A stretch of 64,000 bases of DNA from Synoicihabitans lomoniglobus (GCF_029023725.1 NZ_CP119075.1:1669501-1733500); one strand, 5' to 3'; positions 27,346-36,941 are shown, counted from the stretch's first letter. The notes: generated by a model from the sequence alone, not told the origin. Numbers and translations: made by a program.

Positions 27346-27858
27346 TCAGTCTTGAATTCGGGGGTCAATCCCGGGGTCGAGCAAACCGAGCTCCATTGAC
27401 GGCAGGGATTGAACGACGATCGCGAAAAAATAACCCGCAATCAGATCAGTTAATTTTATCGTCAGCTTACTCCCTTTCGAGACTTTGCCGACGAGACCGA
27501 GCGGAGCCGTCTTGATCACCGGAAAACTCATCGTTCCCAGCAGGGCCGGGTGACCCACGGGATGTGATCTATCGGTGGAGTTCGGATTTTTGGCCGTTTC
27601 GAACAGCGGGTTGAAGTAGACGCCCACGACCGTGTAGTTCGGATCTTCTAATTTGAAGACAAACTGAAGTGAGTCGCCTGAGGGAATTTTGTATACTTTG
27701 ATGGTGATGAAGGAATCGCAACCATCGCCACTCAGCGTGACGTAGTGCGGGTTATTCGAACCCGCGTTGATCGTGAAATCGCAGCCGGTGTTGTCGCTGA
27801 TGGGTTTGAATCCATCTTTCTTAATCTTAAGTTTAAACGATGCGGTTACAGTGGCCAT
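27346..27858 (-). CDS. Unknown protein downstream of the Ser/Thr kinase
   Basis: 170 residues, no signal peptide. Beta-rich: ATVTASFKLKIKKDGF, NNPHYVTLSGDGCDSFITIKVYKI, SLQFVFKLEDPNYTVVGVYFNPL, and SKLTIKLTDLIAGYFFAIVVQSL. It starts 12 bases after the kinase stop and is followed by a related gene, so it probably belongs to the kinase unit as an effector, substrate or structural part. It vaguely recalls small DP-EP-type domains, but I cannot assign it. Confidence 0.62.
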   Translation of the reverse strand: MATVTASFKLKIKKDGFKPISDNTGCDFTINAGSNNPHYVTLSGDGCDSFITIKVYKIPSGDSLQFVFKLEDPNYTVVGVYFNPLFETAKNPNSTDRSHPVGHPALLGTMSFPVIKTAPLGLVGKVSKGSKLTIKLTDLIAGYFFAIVVQSLPSMELGLLDPGIDPRIQD

Positions 27859-27869
27859 ATGGGTAGGGA

Positions 27870-30671
27870 TTAGTGAGTTGAGGGTGAGCGAACGGATGAG
27901 GAAGCGGCGTTGAGCGTGGCGGCGGCGGAAGGATCGAGAGCGTGGTAACCGAAGCGTTGCAGACGGTCGGTGAAGGGGCGTGCTTCCTCAGTTCTCCCGA
28001 GGAGCACCAAGGCTTGCGCGGCCGGATCGAGTAGCCGCCAGTCATTCGATCCGGACAGTTGCGGTTTCAAGACATCGAGGGCGCGGATCCACTGGGTGTG
28101 CGCTTCCCTGATTTGGCCCCGCGCCGATGCGATTCGCCCGGCGAGGATCAAGGACCGCGCGAATTCTCCCTTGGTGCGATTGTTCGCCCGGCCCGCTTCG
28201 ATGAGAGGCTCACCCCATTCGATGGCGCGCGCTATCGCTTCGTCCGCGCCTGAACTTCGGCCCATCCCGCGAAGGCGGGACTCCAACCGCCAGGCCGTCG
28301 CCAAACCTGCCGTTAGAGTGGACGACGATGGCTCCTCCTTCACGAGAGCGTCGAGTTGTGCGAGCGTTGCGACCAGAATGGGGCGGGCTGTCTCTCCGTC
28401 ACCGACTGCCAGCAGCCGGGTCACTTGTTCGAGTTGGATGTATTGAATGTCTTCCTGCCAGTGGCGGTTCGATGGGTCTTGGGCGGCGAGCCGATCGATG
28501 ATTTGTTTCGCATGGTCGAAGGCGCGCGACGCGGCGATTGGTTGTCCCATCAAGACTTGGATTCTGCCGATGAACATCGAGCATTCGGCGAGTTTAACCT
28601 GCCAAACCGCGACCTCAGGTTCCTGAGCGAGGAGTTTCTCCACGTGCGCGGACATTTCGAAAAAGTGCTCAAGGGCTGCGGGGTAGTCGCCATTCCATTC
28701 GGCGGTCAAACCCAGATCGCCGGCGTTGGCCACGAGGCGATGCCGGAGCTGTAAGTCGTCGGGAGTCGTCGCAAGCATGCTATCGAGCGCGGTTCGTTCG
28801 GCTCGAAATCCCTCGCGAGCACTTTCCAAATCTCCGTTGTCACGATCCAAGACCGCGAGGTTACGCAGGCCGTAGACGACTTCGAGCAGGGCGCGCGGGG
28901 TATTCCCTTCGATGCTCACGAGTTCAAACGCGGAGTCCCGGTAACGCAGCAGCCACTCGCGTGCGGCAGGGAAGTCAGCCCGGCGACGCGCCACGAATCC
29001 GATCCAGTATTCCGCCTGTGCCCGCTCAAACAATATGTCGCCATCTCCCGGGTGACGGGCCGCCAAAGTGGCGGCGCGGTCGTAGGCGGTCGTAAAAGCA
29101 TGGGAAGCTTCGTCGTATTTCGCTTCATCGAGACGGACTTCGCCGATTTGGGTGAGTGCTTTGGCCTGGCGGGCGAGGGCGGTGTCGGTGAGGTCGCGGG
29201 GAGGCAGTTCGGCAAAGTAGGTCATGGCCTTTTCCCCAACTGTATCCAACAACTGGAGGCGGCCGATTTTTTGCAACTCGGTGCGGAAGTCACCGAGCAT
29301 GAAAGTGAGCAGGTCCTCGGCCTGTTCCTGGCGGCGTTGGGCATCGGTGCGAGCGATATTGGCCGCATCGCGTTCGACGTTGGCCACGCGTTCCGCACGT
29401 GTGGCCCGGACGGCCTGTCGCACACTCACGATGGTGCCGAGAATGAGAGTCAGGGCCACGACGAGCGCGCTGGCACAGGCGAGGCGATGACGGGCGACGA
29501 AACGTTCCACCCGGTAGGCAGTGCTGGGCGGGCGGGCTTCGACCGGCTCGTGGCGAAGATGACGGCGCACGTCATCGGCCAACTCTTGCGCGGTGCCGTA
29601 ACGGCGGTCGCGGTCCTTTTCGAGGCAGCGCATCACGATCCAGTCCAGATCTCCCTGTAGCACGGAGGAGAGTTGCGGGGGAGCGATTCCACGTTGCCGT
29701 GCAATCGAGACGCGATCGTCTTCGGTCAGTTTGGAAAAACGTTGGGAAGGGCGTGAGGGCTCGATCTCGCGGATCGTGCGACGGATCTCATCCACGCCGG
29801 ATTGGGCCAGTGCTTTGGGGTTGAAGGGCAGCCCGCCCCCCAGCAGTTCATAGAGCAGCACGCCGAGGGCGTAGACGTCGCTGCGGGTATCGATGTCGAT
29901 GTCGCGTTGATCAGCCTGCTCGGGGCTCATGTAGGCGGGGGTCCCGATGAAGTGACCCACATGGGTGACCAATGTTTGGTCGGTGAGACGTTCCTGGGTC
30001 GCTTTGGCGATACCGAAGTCGATGACCTTGGGAGAGGGCACGCCGTCATGGCGGGCCACCAGGATGTTGGACGGTTTGATGTCGCGGTGAATGATGCCCT
30101 TTTGGTGGGCGTGCTGCAGTGCCAGGCAGACGCGGGCAAAGAGTTCCAGACGCTGAGCGATCGAAAGTTGATGGCGGTCGCAGAACTTCGTGATCGGCTC
30201 CCCGTCCACATACTCCATCACAAAATACGGTCGCCCGGTTTCCGTCGCCCCCGCATCGAACACGCGGGCGATATCGGGATGGTCCATCATCGCGAGAGCC
30301 TGGCGTTCACCCTCGAATCGGGTGATGACGGCGTGGGTGTCCATGCCCAGTTTGATCACTTTAAGCGCGACCTTGCGGCGAACGGGTTCCCGCTGCTCGG
30401 CCAGGTGGACCGTGCCGCATCCACCTTCGCCGATTTGCTTGATCAGGGTGTAGCGGTCGATGGTGTCCCCCGGTTTTTCTTCGGGGAACGGGGTGAGCGG
30501 ATCCATCACGGGATCTTCCAGAAAGTCCCCGGCTTGATCGAAGGCAGCCAGCAGCGACTCAATGCGCTCGCGCCGGGCCGTATCCTCCTGGCCGATACGG
30601 TCGAGGAGGGCGGAGCGTTGGGAGGGGGGCGCATCGAGCGCCAAAGCGAATATCTCGTCGTCGCGAGTCAT
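27870..30671 (-). CDS. Membrane Ser/Thr protein kinase with C-terminal TPR region
   Basis: 933 residues from ATG 30671 (MTRDDEIFALALDAPP), chosen over the ATG at 30836 because the extra 55 residues look non-coding. A short helical lead is followed by a PknB-type kinase: IGEGGCGTVHLAEQ, VALKVIKLGMD, catalytic HRDIKPSNIL, DFGIAK and GTPAYMSPEQ. One membrane helix (ACASALVVALTLILGTIVSV) precedes ~500 residues of TPR-like helices. This is the typical partner of ECF sigma factors in Planctomycetes and Verrucomicrobia, where the kinase can control the sigma factor. The sigma gene lies just upstream on the same strand. Confidence 0.92.
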   Translation of the reverse strand: MTRDDEIFALALDAPPSQRSALLDRIGQEDTARRERIESLLAAFDQAGDFLEDPVMDPLTPFPEEKPGDTIDRYTLIKQIGEGGCGTVHLAEQREPVRRKVALKVIKLGMDTHAVITRFEGERQALAMMDHPDIARVFDAGATETGRPYFVMEYVDGEPITKFCDRHQLSIAQRLELFARVCLALQHAHQKGIIHRDIKPSNILVARHDGVPSPKVIDFGIAKATQERLTDQTLVTHVGHFIGTPAYMSPEQADQRDIDIDTRSDVYALGVLLYELLGGGLPFNPKALAQSGVDEIRRTIREIEPSRPSQRFSKLTEDDRVSIARQRGIAPPQLSSVLQGDLDWIVMRCLEKDRDRRYGTAQELADDVRRHLRHEPVEARPPSTAYRVERFVARHRLACASALVVALTLILGTIVSVRQAVRATRAERVANVERDAANIARTDAQRRQEQAEDLLTFMLGDFRTELQKIGRLQLLDTVGEKAMTYFAELPPRDLTDTALARQAKALTQIGEVRLDEAKYDEASHAFTTAYDRAATLAARHPGDGDILFERAQAEYWIGFVARRRADFPAAREWLLRYRDSAFELVSIEGNTPRALLEVVYGLRNLAVLDRDNGDLESAREGFRAERTALDSMLATTPDDLQLRHRLVANAGDLGLTAEWNGDYPAALEHFFEMSAHVEKLLAQEPEVAVWQVKLAECSMFIGRIQVLMGQPIAASRAFDHAKQIIDRLAAQDPSNRHWQEDIQYIQLEQVTRLLAVGDGETARPILVATLAQLDALVKEEPSSSTLTAGLATAWRLESRLRGMGRSSGADEAIARAIEWGEPLIEAGRANNRTKGEFARSLILAGRIASARGQIREAHTQWIRALDVLKPQLSGSNDWRLLDPAAQALVLLGRTEEARPFTDRLQRFGYHALDPSAAATLNAASSSVRSPSTH

Positions 30672-30939
30672 GAACAGACGGGAACGCTGCGGGGAATGGG
30701 GGTGAGTGATTCGGCGGGCGAATCGCGGCAATGCAGTCCCTATGCCGGTAACGGGTTGGGCCGACCGTGCGCGACGTATTTCCGGCCGAAACCGCGAAAT
30801 TGATGCAAAGAGGGGAAGGTGAATGCGGGGGGGCATGAGAGGGCCTTTCCCCTAGTGCGTAATTTACCGGCCCAAATGGCTCACACGGTCTGAAAGTTTT
30901 TTCTTTTTCGCCGGTCGGTTCCGGGCGGGGGGGGCCGAC

Positions 30940-31515
30940 CTAGGCGCGCATCCGCTTGATTTCCCGGAACAGCCAGGCCCGGGCATACGCCCAGTCGCGT
31001 TTGGCGGTGCTCACGGAGATCCCGATGGCGTCGGCGGATTCTTCCAGCGAGAGTCCGACAAAATACTTGTGTTTCACCAGTTCGGCTTTGCGCGGATCGT
31101 GGACCACGAGAGCATCGAGCGCATCGCTCAACAGGATCAATTCCTCGTCGTCCTGACAGTGTGCCGGGATGTCGAGCGCGGTGGCATCGACTGGCACTTT
31201 TTGATACTGCCCGCCGTGGCGCTGAGCCCGCTTGCGGCGGGCGTTATCGATCAGAATCCGGCGCATGCTCTCGGCCGCCGCCGCAAAAAAATGTGCACGG
31301 TTGGCCCACGGTTGTTGATCGTCGCCCCCGAGCCGGAGCCACGCTTCGTGCACCAAGGCGGTGGGCTGCAGCGTTTGGTAGTCGAATTCCCGGGACAGCT
31401 TGGAGGCTGCCAATTGACGCAATTCTCCGTAGACCAGCGGGAGCAGCTGCTCGGCCGCTTGGGGATCCCCTTGATCAATCCGCTCCAGTATCACGGTGAA
31501 CTCGTCGGACTTCAT
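30940..31515 (-). CDS. ECF RNA polymerase sigma factor (TIGR02999-like, kinase-associated)
   Basis: 191 residues. Region 2 is ELLPLVYGELRQLAASKLSREF and ALVHEAWLRL; region 4 is DALVVHDPRKAELVKHKYFVGLSLEESADAIGISVSTAKRDWAYARAWL. The wording (LQPTALVHEAWLRL, RRILIDNARRKRAQRHGG) is that of the Sigma70_ECF/TIGR02999 group, commonly linked to Ser/Thr kinases rather than to anti-sigma factors. The kinase gene starts 268 bases downstream. It likely redirects RNA polymerase to targets that include the small genes after the kinase. Confidence 0.92.
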   Translation of the reverse strand: MKSDEFTVILERIDQGDPQAAEQLLPLVYGELRQLAASKLSREFDYQTLQPTALVHEAWLRLGGDDQQPWANRAHFFAAAAESMRRILIDNARRKRAQRHGGQYQKVPVDATALDIPAHCQDDEELILLSDALDALVVHDPRKAELVKHKYFVGLSLEESADAIGISVSTAKRDWAYARAWLFREIKRMRA

Positions 31516-31664
31516 GGTTTCAGATTGGGAGCAGAACAGGGCGAAAACTCAATCAAGCAGAGGACGTGCCGCGATGGCTGTAGTCAACTTATGCGAAGCG
31601 ATGTGTTCACCCCATGGTGGCAAACAGTTCGTAAGCCCGGCGGCAATACGGTCCGTGGGGCGGG

Positions 31665-32156
31665 TTATTTGCGCACCACGGTGGTGTTGAGCCATTTGTC
31701 CATGAGGCTGCGTCGTTCCGGGCCGGACCAAATTGGCGACGCGTTGGCGGCGAGAAACAGGGCGAAACCGAGCACGAGCAAAAATTGCACGGACGCGAGC
31801 GAGCGCGGAATCAGCCCGACCGGAAACGCCATCACCAGGCCGAAAAGTAAAAACGGCATCGGCCGCACAATGGCGGTCATGAGTGCCATGCGTCCGCGCG
31901 GAGCATCGGTCGGGACCACGCGCAGTTTCATGAGTGCGAGTCCCGGGCTGGTGCGCATCTGCGCGCAGCCCAGCCAGAACAGGACCACCAGCCCAAACGC
32001 CGCCTTGGCGGCGAGGAACGTGCGGGTGGGGCTGTCCGGGGCGTTGTAGACAATCAGTTCGGCGGCAAACCCGAGCCCGATAACGATCAGTAGATTAATG
32101 GTGGCGGCCAACACCCGCTGCACGGCGGTGGCTTGAGTCGAGGAGGAGACGGTCAT
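31665..32156 (-). CDS. RDD-family membrane protein
   Basis: 163 residues, four hydrophobic helices. It has the RDD plan: RVLAATINLLIVIGLGFAAELIVY, then SPGLALMKLRVV (the family GKxxxGLRVV-like motif) and a C-terminal SLMDKWLNTTVV resembling RxLHDxxAGTxVV. RDD proteins have varied, mostly unknown roles in ion or solute handling. Single gene upstream of the sigma factor; no operon evident. Confidence 0.8.
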   Translation of the reverse strand: MTVSSSTQATAVQRVLAATINLLIVIGLGFAAELIVYNAPDSPTRTFLAAKAAFGLVVLFWLGCAQMRTSPGLALMKLRVVPTDAPRGRMALMTAIVRPMPFLLFGLVMAFPVGLIPRSLASVQFLLVLGFALFLAANASPIWSGPERRSLMDKWLNTTVVRK

Positions 32157-32285
32157 GGAACGCCCGCATCCGAACCGCGGGCGAGCGCCGGGTCAACGAT
32201 TGCTCTATTGTTTGCGGGTCCGACTTGATTGCGCGTGCTCCATGCCTGGCGTAGCGTTTCTGTTCCCTGTAACCGACCCCTTATT

Positions 32286-34082
32286 ATGAGACGATTTCCC
32301 TTGTTCGTGTATGCCGTGCTACTCGCACTGCCCCTGATTTCATCCGCCGCGCCGTCCGGTGGACCTTATGGTCCGATCCAGCAGACTTACGCGCTGCCTC
32401 AGGTCGAAGGCACGATTTACTATGTGTCGCCCGAGGGAGACGCCGCCGCCGCCGGGACCAAGCTCAGCGCACCCACCACAATCGAAACTGCCATCGAACG
32501 CGTGGTGACCGGCGATGCCATTGTGCTGCGCGGCGGCACCTATCGCACCGGCAATCTCGTATTCAACCAGGGGATCACGCTCCAACCTTACGCTGATGAG
32601 CAACCCATCCTCAAAGGCACCAAAGTCGTGACGCCGGAGGCGGCCTACAAGCAGCGCAACGGTCTGTATCGGATCAAATGGGACACATTGTTCTACCTGC
32701 CGCCACAACCGTGGTGGCGCCGGGAGAGCAGCGGCAACAAGACGCCCCTGTGGCTGTTCAATAACGACATGGTTTTCGTCGACGGCAAGGCGCTCAAAAC
32801 CGTGGGGTGGGAGGGCGATGTCGAGCCCGGTTCTTTCTCCGTCGATTACGAACACGGCAATATCTACATCGATGTGGATCCCGCCGAACACCTTGTGGAG
32901 ATCACGACCTTCGACAACGCGTTCACCCGCACCACCAAGGAGGTGCACGGCAAATCCAATGACGGCGTCGGTCCGATATTTCGTGGCCTGACCATGACGC
33001 AATACGCTTACCGGGCGATCGAGATCGAGGGTTACGACCCAGAGAAAATTTCCGCGGAATCCGAGCACGGCAAAGACATCGTCGGCACCACGTTGGAGCA
33101 TTGCACCATCACGCACTGTTCGCGGGTTGCCGGTTACTTCCGCGGCGACAACATGGTCTTCCGTCACAACCTCATCAGCGATACCAGCACGGAGGGCATC
33201 TTCATTTTGGCGTCCAACGACACGTTGCTCGAAAAGAACATCTTCCGCCGCAACAACGTCGAGGGCATCGAGGGGTATTTCCCGGCGGCCGTGAAGATCT
33301 TCAACCAAACGCGACGCGTCGTCGTGCGGGACAATCTTCTCTACGACAACCCCGGTTCCAACGGCATCTGGTATGACGTGGGCAACATCGATGGCGTGTT
33401 CATCAACAACTGGATTCAGGACAGCTACAACGGCTTCTTCTTCGAGATTTCGAAGGGCGTTACCGTCGCCGGCAACGTCTTCGTCAACAGTGGCTCCTGG
33501 GTGCTCAATAGCTCCGGCGCGAAGTTCTACAACAACACCTACGTGAACTCGATCATGCGCATCACGCGCACCCCGCGCAGCGCGCAGGGCGACCACTTCG
33601 ACTGGCATCCCGCCAGCGGCCCAGACGTCGATGAGCGTTTCGGCCATGTCGCCCGCAACAACCTGTTCTTCTCCGACGGCGGACTGCTCGAGGCGCACAA
33701 TATGGTCAGCGTCACGCAAGAAGCCGAGTTGGTCGACCGGTTGAAAAACCAAACGGCCACGTTCGACCACAACGCTTACGTGCGCACGTCTGCCGGTCCC
33801 ACCGAATTGATCACGTGGTCGCCGGTCGCGACCGAATCCGGTCAGGCCACCTACGCGACGCTCGGCGACTTGCAGGATGTTGTTGAGACCGTGGACCCGA
33901 ACGGCGTTGAGCTTTCCGACTACGACGGTCCGATTTTCCGCAGCATGCAGCTGCAGCGTTACGACCTCTCTCCCGCGTTCCCTGCCGCCACCGCCGCCGG
34001 GACCATCCCGGGCGACGTCGCCGAACTCATCGGTCTCGATCCTGCGGCGGGTGGTGCCCCCGGTGCCTACGGCACGTGGTAA
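32286..34082 (+). CDS. Secreted right-handed beta-helix protein (lyase-like)
   Basis: 598 residues from ATG 32286, which begins a signal peptide (MRRFPLFVYAVLLALPLISSA). The body starts with the DUF1565/beta-helix opener GTIYYVSPEGDAAAAGTKLSAPTTIETAIERVVTGDAIVLRGGTYR and runs through coils with N-rich turns (LEHCTITHCSRVAGYFRGDNMVFRHNL, NDTLLEKNIFRRNNVEG, VVVRDNLLYDNPGSNG). Such proteins are polysaccharide lyases, epimerases or binding proteins. No catalytic triad could be assigned, so the activity stays open. A terminator follows 28 bases after the stop. Confidence 0.82.
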   Translation: MRRFPLFVYAVLLALPLISSAAPSGGPYGPIQQTYALPQVEGTIYYVSPEGDAAAAGTKLSAPTTIETAIERVVTGDAIVLRGGTYRTGNLVFNQGITLQPYADEQPILKGTKVVTPEAAYKQRNGLYRIKWDTLFYLPPQPWWRRESSGNKTPLWLFNNDMVFVDGKALKTVGWEGDVEPGSFSVDYEHGNIYIDVDPAEHLVEITTFDNAFTRTTKEVHGKSNDGVGPIFRGLTMTQYAYRAIEIEGYDPEKISAESEHGKDIVGTTLEHCTITHCSRVAGYFRGDNMVFRHNLISDTSTEGIFILASNDTLLEKNIFRRNNVEGIEGYFPAAVKIFNQTRRVVVRDNLLYDNPGSNGIWYDVGNIDGVFINNWIQDSYNGFFFEISKGVTVAGNVFVNSGSWVLNSSGAKFYNNTYVNSIMRITRTPRSAQGDHFDWHPASGPDVDERFGHVARNNLFFSDGGLLEAHNMVSVTQEAELVDRLKNQTATFDHNAYVRTSAGPTELITWSPVATESGQATYATLGDLQDVVETVDPNGVELSDYDGPIFRSMQLQRYDLSPAFPAATAAGTIPGDVAELIGLDPAAGGAPGAYGTW

Positions 34083-34110
34083 TGTTCGCGCGTAGTTGAA
34101 TTATTAAGAC

Positions 34111-34142
34111 AAAGCCGACCTTTCACCGGGTCGGCTTTTTTT
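34111..34142 (+). terminator. Rho-independent terminator after the beta-helix gene
   Basis: AAAGCCGACC pairs with GGTCGGCTTT around loop TTTCACCG, merging into a run of seven T. It may serve only the plus-strand gene, since the convergent regulator gene ends at 34173. Confidence 0.88.
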
Positions 34143-34172
34143 GGGGGGGCGCTCGCGGCGGCGGGTGGGGGA

Positions 34173-35723
34173 TTAGGCGAGTGGCGTCGCCCCGGCCGGC
34201 AAGGTGTCGCGCAGAAGTGACGCGCAAAGCGGGATACTGCGGAGCGGCGCGAATGCGGGGTCGAAGCGTATGACTGCATGCATGAACCAGGGCTGCGCGC
34301 CCGAGGGCGTGAGCGTTTCTTTGAGCCATGCTTCTATGGTGTCCTGTCGGCCGATCAGCAGGGCGGCCTCGGCCTGGTATTGATCGAAAACAATGGGCCC
34401 GCGTCCTGCCAGTTCCTGAGTCAAATCGAACAGGCGTCCCGCTTCCTGCTTCTCACCGATCAACGCGAGCATCAAACCCTGCCAACGAAGGAGGGGAAGC
34501 GCGTTACCCTGACTTGCGAGCCGTTGTTCAACACTGGCGAGGCCACTGCGCCATTCCGCTTGAGCGGCGAAGGTGCGACCAGCCAAGTGATGAGCGTGAC
34601 CCGTGAACCAGCCTTTGGGCCCGGCGTAGTGACGAGTTGCGAGCCAATCGCGCGGAATCGCATGGAGCGTCTCCAATACTCGTTCCGGTTCGCCGCGGTA
34701 AAGATGGATGAATGCGGCCACCGACGCCGAATAGTCATCGAGGAGCGCCGAGGCCGGAAGTCGCCCCATCGTCACGCGTGCCGCATCGAGGTTTTCGTGG
34801 CCCCAGGTTTCGATGATGGCTTTGAGGTTTAAATTAGCGGTCGATGGGTCTGCGGCCACGATCCGGTCAGCAACGTCAATGGCTTCGTCGAACCGGCTCG
34901 CCGTCGTGAAAGCCCAACCCGCGGCATTGAACGCTTGGGCTCGCATGAAAAACGGGGCGGCTTCGTCGTCGCGGCCGTCGTCGCGTAATACGTTGGCGAG
35001 TAGTTCCAGAGCTCGGGATTCGGGGGGATTTTCTGCAATCAGTTCACGTAGCATCGTCTCGGCTTCGGCACGGGCGGCGGGTTGCGCCACGACGTTGATC
35101 AGCACCCCCGCTTGAGCGAGACGCGCTTCGCCGGAACGCGGATCGAGCGCGAGGGCGCGCAAGGCGCCACGACGAGCCTGTTCCCGCCGCGATTCCGAAA
35201 CATCGAAGGTGTAGAAGATGTGCCAACAATCCGCTTGCGATCCCAACGCCCACGCATCGGCGTCCGTCGAGTCGAGTGCCTTGGCTTGGTCGATCAATTG
35301 CGTGGCTGTCTCCAGGGTCTCCCGGGATGGATTCCGATCCGCCATGATTTTCCGCGCATGGGCGAGTAGTTTTCGAGCGGAGGAAGGGGGCGCCGTCGTC
35401 GGCGGCACGTCATCGGGCTGTGCCGTGGCTTCGGCACACAGGCGATAGCCGGTGCGGGAAAAGGTGCGAATGGCGTTTTTCAACCCTGCCTGGGCGAGCG
35501 CGCTGCGCGCGATACTGACTGCACGTTGCAGTGATCCATCGGCCACGATCACCCCCGGCCACACGGCGTCGAGAAGTTCGTCCTTGGGCACCACTCGCTC
35601 ATGGTGCCTCGCGAGATAAACGAGCAGATCGAACACCCGCGGTTGCACGTCGAGCACGCGTCCGCCCGCTCGAAGTTCGCGAGCGGCGACATCAATTTCT
35701 AAGTTGGCAAAACGGTGGACCAT
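34173..35723 (-). CDS. Winged-helix (OmpR/CadC-type) regulator with TPR-like C-terminus
   Basis: 516 residues from ATG 35723; a GTG six codons upstream (35741) is the alternative, but the ATG is preceded by the C/T-rich leader usual here. Residues 1-100 are a Trans_reg_C winged helix (RVLDVQPRVFDLLVYLARHHERVVPKDELLDAVWP, GSLQRAVSIARSAL, IRTFSRTGYRL). The rest is helical repeats like those of TPR-containing adenylate-cyclase-type regulators (LEATAQLIDQAKALDSTDADAW-like units). No membrane helix is seen, so unlike CadC it is soluble. Target genes unknown. Confidence 0.82.
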   Translation of the reverse strand: MVHRFANLEIDVAARELRAGGRVLDVQPRVFDLLVYLARHHERVVPKDELLDAVWPGVIVADGSLQRAVSIARSALAQAGLKNAIRTFSRTGYRLCAEATAQPDDVPPTTAPPSSARKLLAHARKIMADRNPSRETLETATQLIDQAKALDSTDADAWALGSQADCWHIFYTFDVSESRREQARRGALRALALDPRSGEARLAQAGVLINVVAQPAARAEAETMLRELIAENPPESRALELLANVLRDDGRDDEAAPFFMRAQAFNAAGWAFTTASRFDEAIDVADRIVAADPSTANLNLKAIIETWGHENLDAARVTMGRLPASALLDDYSASVAAFIHLYRGEPERVLETLHAIPRDWLATRHYAGPKGWFTGHAHHLAGRTFAAQAEWRSGLASVEQRLASQGNALPLLRWQGLMLALIGEKQEAGRLFDLTQELAGRGPIVFDQYQAEAALLIGRQDTIEAWLKETLTPSGAQPWFMHAVIRFDPAFAPLRSIPLCASLLRDTLPAGATPLA

Positions 35724-35870
35724 GGGGGAGGCGGGAGGCACTGGGCTTTCAGTCCGTGCGCAAACGGTAAGGAAAAGATCAGGTCGCGAAAAGGACTTTG
35801 CGCGGAGGGTTAAGGTAGGATCTGGCCGTTCACTTCACCCCACATCACCTGCCTCCAATCCACTACTCCT

Positions 35871-36047
35871 GTGTTTTCTGATTCCTTCCATGCCGTCGAA
35901 CTCCCTGCGACACCGCCGCCCTGGGCCGTCGTGGTTTCCCTCATTATTTTGGCCCTGATCACCGCTGGTTCGACCGGCGGTGATCCGCCGCAATCAGGCG
36001 GCGAATTTTCTTCCGCAACCAGCATGGCCTCTTCCCATCACCGCTGA
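35871..36047 (+). CDS. Possible 58-residue membrane peptide
   Basis: The 35724-36103 gap contains one frame with some protein character: GTG start at 35871 and TGA at 36045-36047, with one hydrophobic helix (PPPWAVVVSLIILALITAG) followed by a Gly/Ser-rich tail. It has no Shine-Dalgarno sequence and I recognise no relatives. Codon composition is compatible with coding, but chance cannot be excluded. Otherwise the gap shows only likely promoter sequence. Confidence 0.3.
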   Translation: MFSDSFHAVELPATPPPWAVVVSLIILALITAGSTGGDPPQSGGEFSSATSMASSHHR

Positions 36048-36103
36048 ATGCGTTCCCGTCCCGTTTCATTTTTCCATCCCCCCCATTCCATTCCTTACCG
36101 TTT

Positions 36104-36895
36104 ATGAAAACCAACTCATCCTCTCTGCTACTTCGTTTGACGGTGGCACTCTACAGCCTCGTCTCCTATGCGTTTTGTCTCGGTTCACTCGCCTACGCCG
36201 CGGGCTTCATCGGCAACTTTGTCGTGCCGAAGTCCATCGACTCCACCCCGACGGATTCTCTCGGCTTTGCTCTGATCATCAACGCCCTGCTGCTTAGCGT
36301 GTTTGCCGTGCAACACAGCGTGATGGCGCGACCCTTCTTCAAGCGCTGGCTCACGCGTTTCGTGCCCGAGCCCGCCGAGCGCAGCACCTACGTGTTGATG
36401 TCGTCGCTCGCGCTTATTCTGCTCTTTTGGCAGTGGCGGCCGATGGGCGGCGTGATTTGGGATATTCAGAATTCGGTCGCGACCGGCGTGCTGCACGGTG
36501 GGTTTGCGTTCGGTTGGGTGCTGGTGGTAGGCGCAACGTTTCTGATCAATCACTTCGATTTGTTCGGCTTGCGTCAGGCGTGGTTTTTCCTGCGCGATCG
36601 TTCCTATGTGCCCCTGCAGTTCATGACGCCGGGGCCTTACCGGTTTGTGCGGCACCCGATGTATGTGGGCCTGTTGTTCGCGTTTTGGTGCACGCCGACG
36701 ATGACCGTGGCCCATCTCTTCTTCGCGCTGATGACCACGGCCTACATCCTCGTGGGGATCCAGCTGGAGGAGCGCGGTCTCGTGGACGCCCTCGGGCAAG
36801 ATTACGCCGAGTATCGCAAACGCACGCCGATGTTGATTCCCGGCGGCACCAACCGCTCGAACAAGGTGCGACGTGATGCCGGCCAAGTGGCCTGA
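36104..36895 (+). CDS. mddA: MddA-like methanethiol S-methyltransferase
   Basis: 263 residues with five to six membrane helices. The NnrU/isoprenylcysteine methyltransferase-like fold shows QHSVMARPFFKRWLTRFVPEPAERSTYVL, FWQWRPMGGVIW, TFLINHFDLFGLRQAW and the SAM-binding PGPYRFVRHPMYVGLLFAFW, then LEERGLVDALGQDYAEYRKRTPML. This wording matches MddA, which methylates methanethiol to dimethyl sulfide using S-adenosylmethionine. That would make this strain a candidate DMS producer; the activity is inferred from family. It overlaps nothing, but the hydrolase gene starts 46 bases after it. Confidence 0.78.
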   Translation: MKTNSSSLLLRLTVALYSLVSYAFCLGSLAYAAGFIGNFVVPKSIDSTPTDSLGFALIINALLLSVFAVQHSVMARPFFKRWLTRFVPEPAERSTYVLMSSLALILLFWQWRPMGGVIWDIQNSVATGVLHGGFAFGWVLVVGATFLINHFDLFGLRQAWFFLRDRSYVPLQFMTPGPYRFVRHPMYVGLLFAFWCTPTMTVAHLFFALMTTAYILVGIQLEERGLVDALGQDYAEYRKRTPMLIPGGTNRSNKVRRDAGQVA

Positions 36896-36941
36896 TGCCG
36901 AGCGTCGGGACCAAGTCTTCAACCTATCTCGCACTGTCTCC

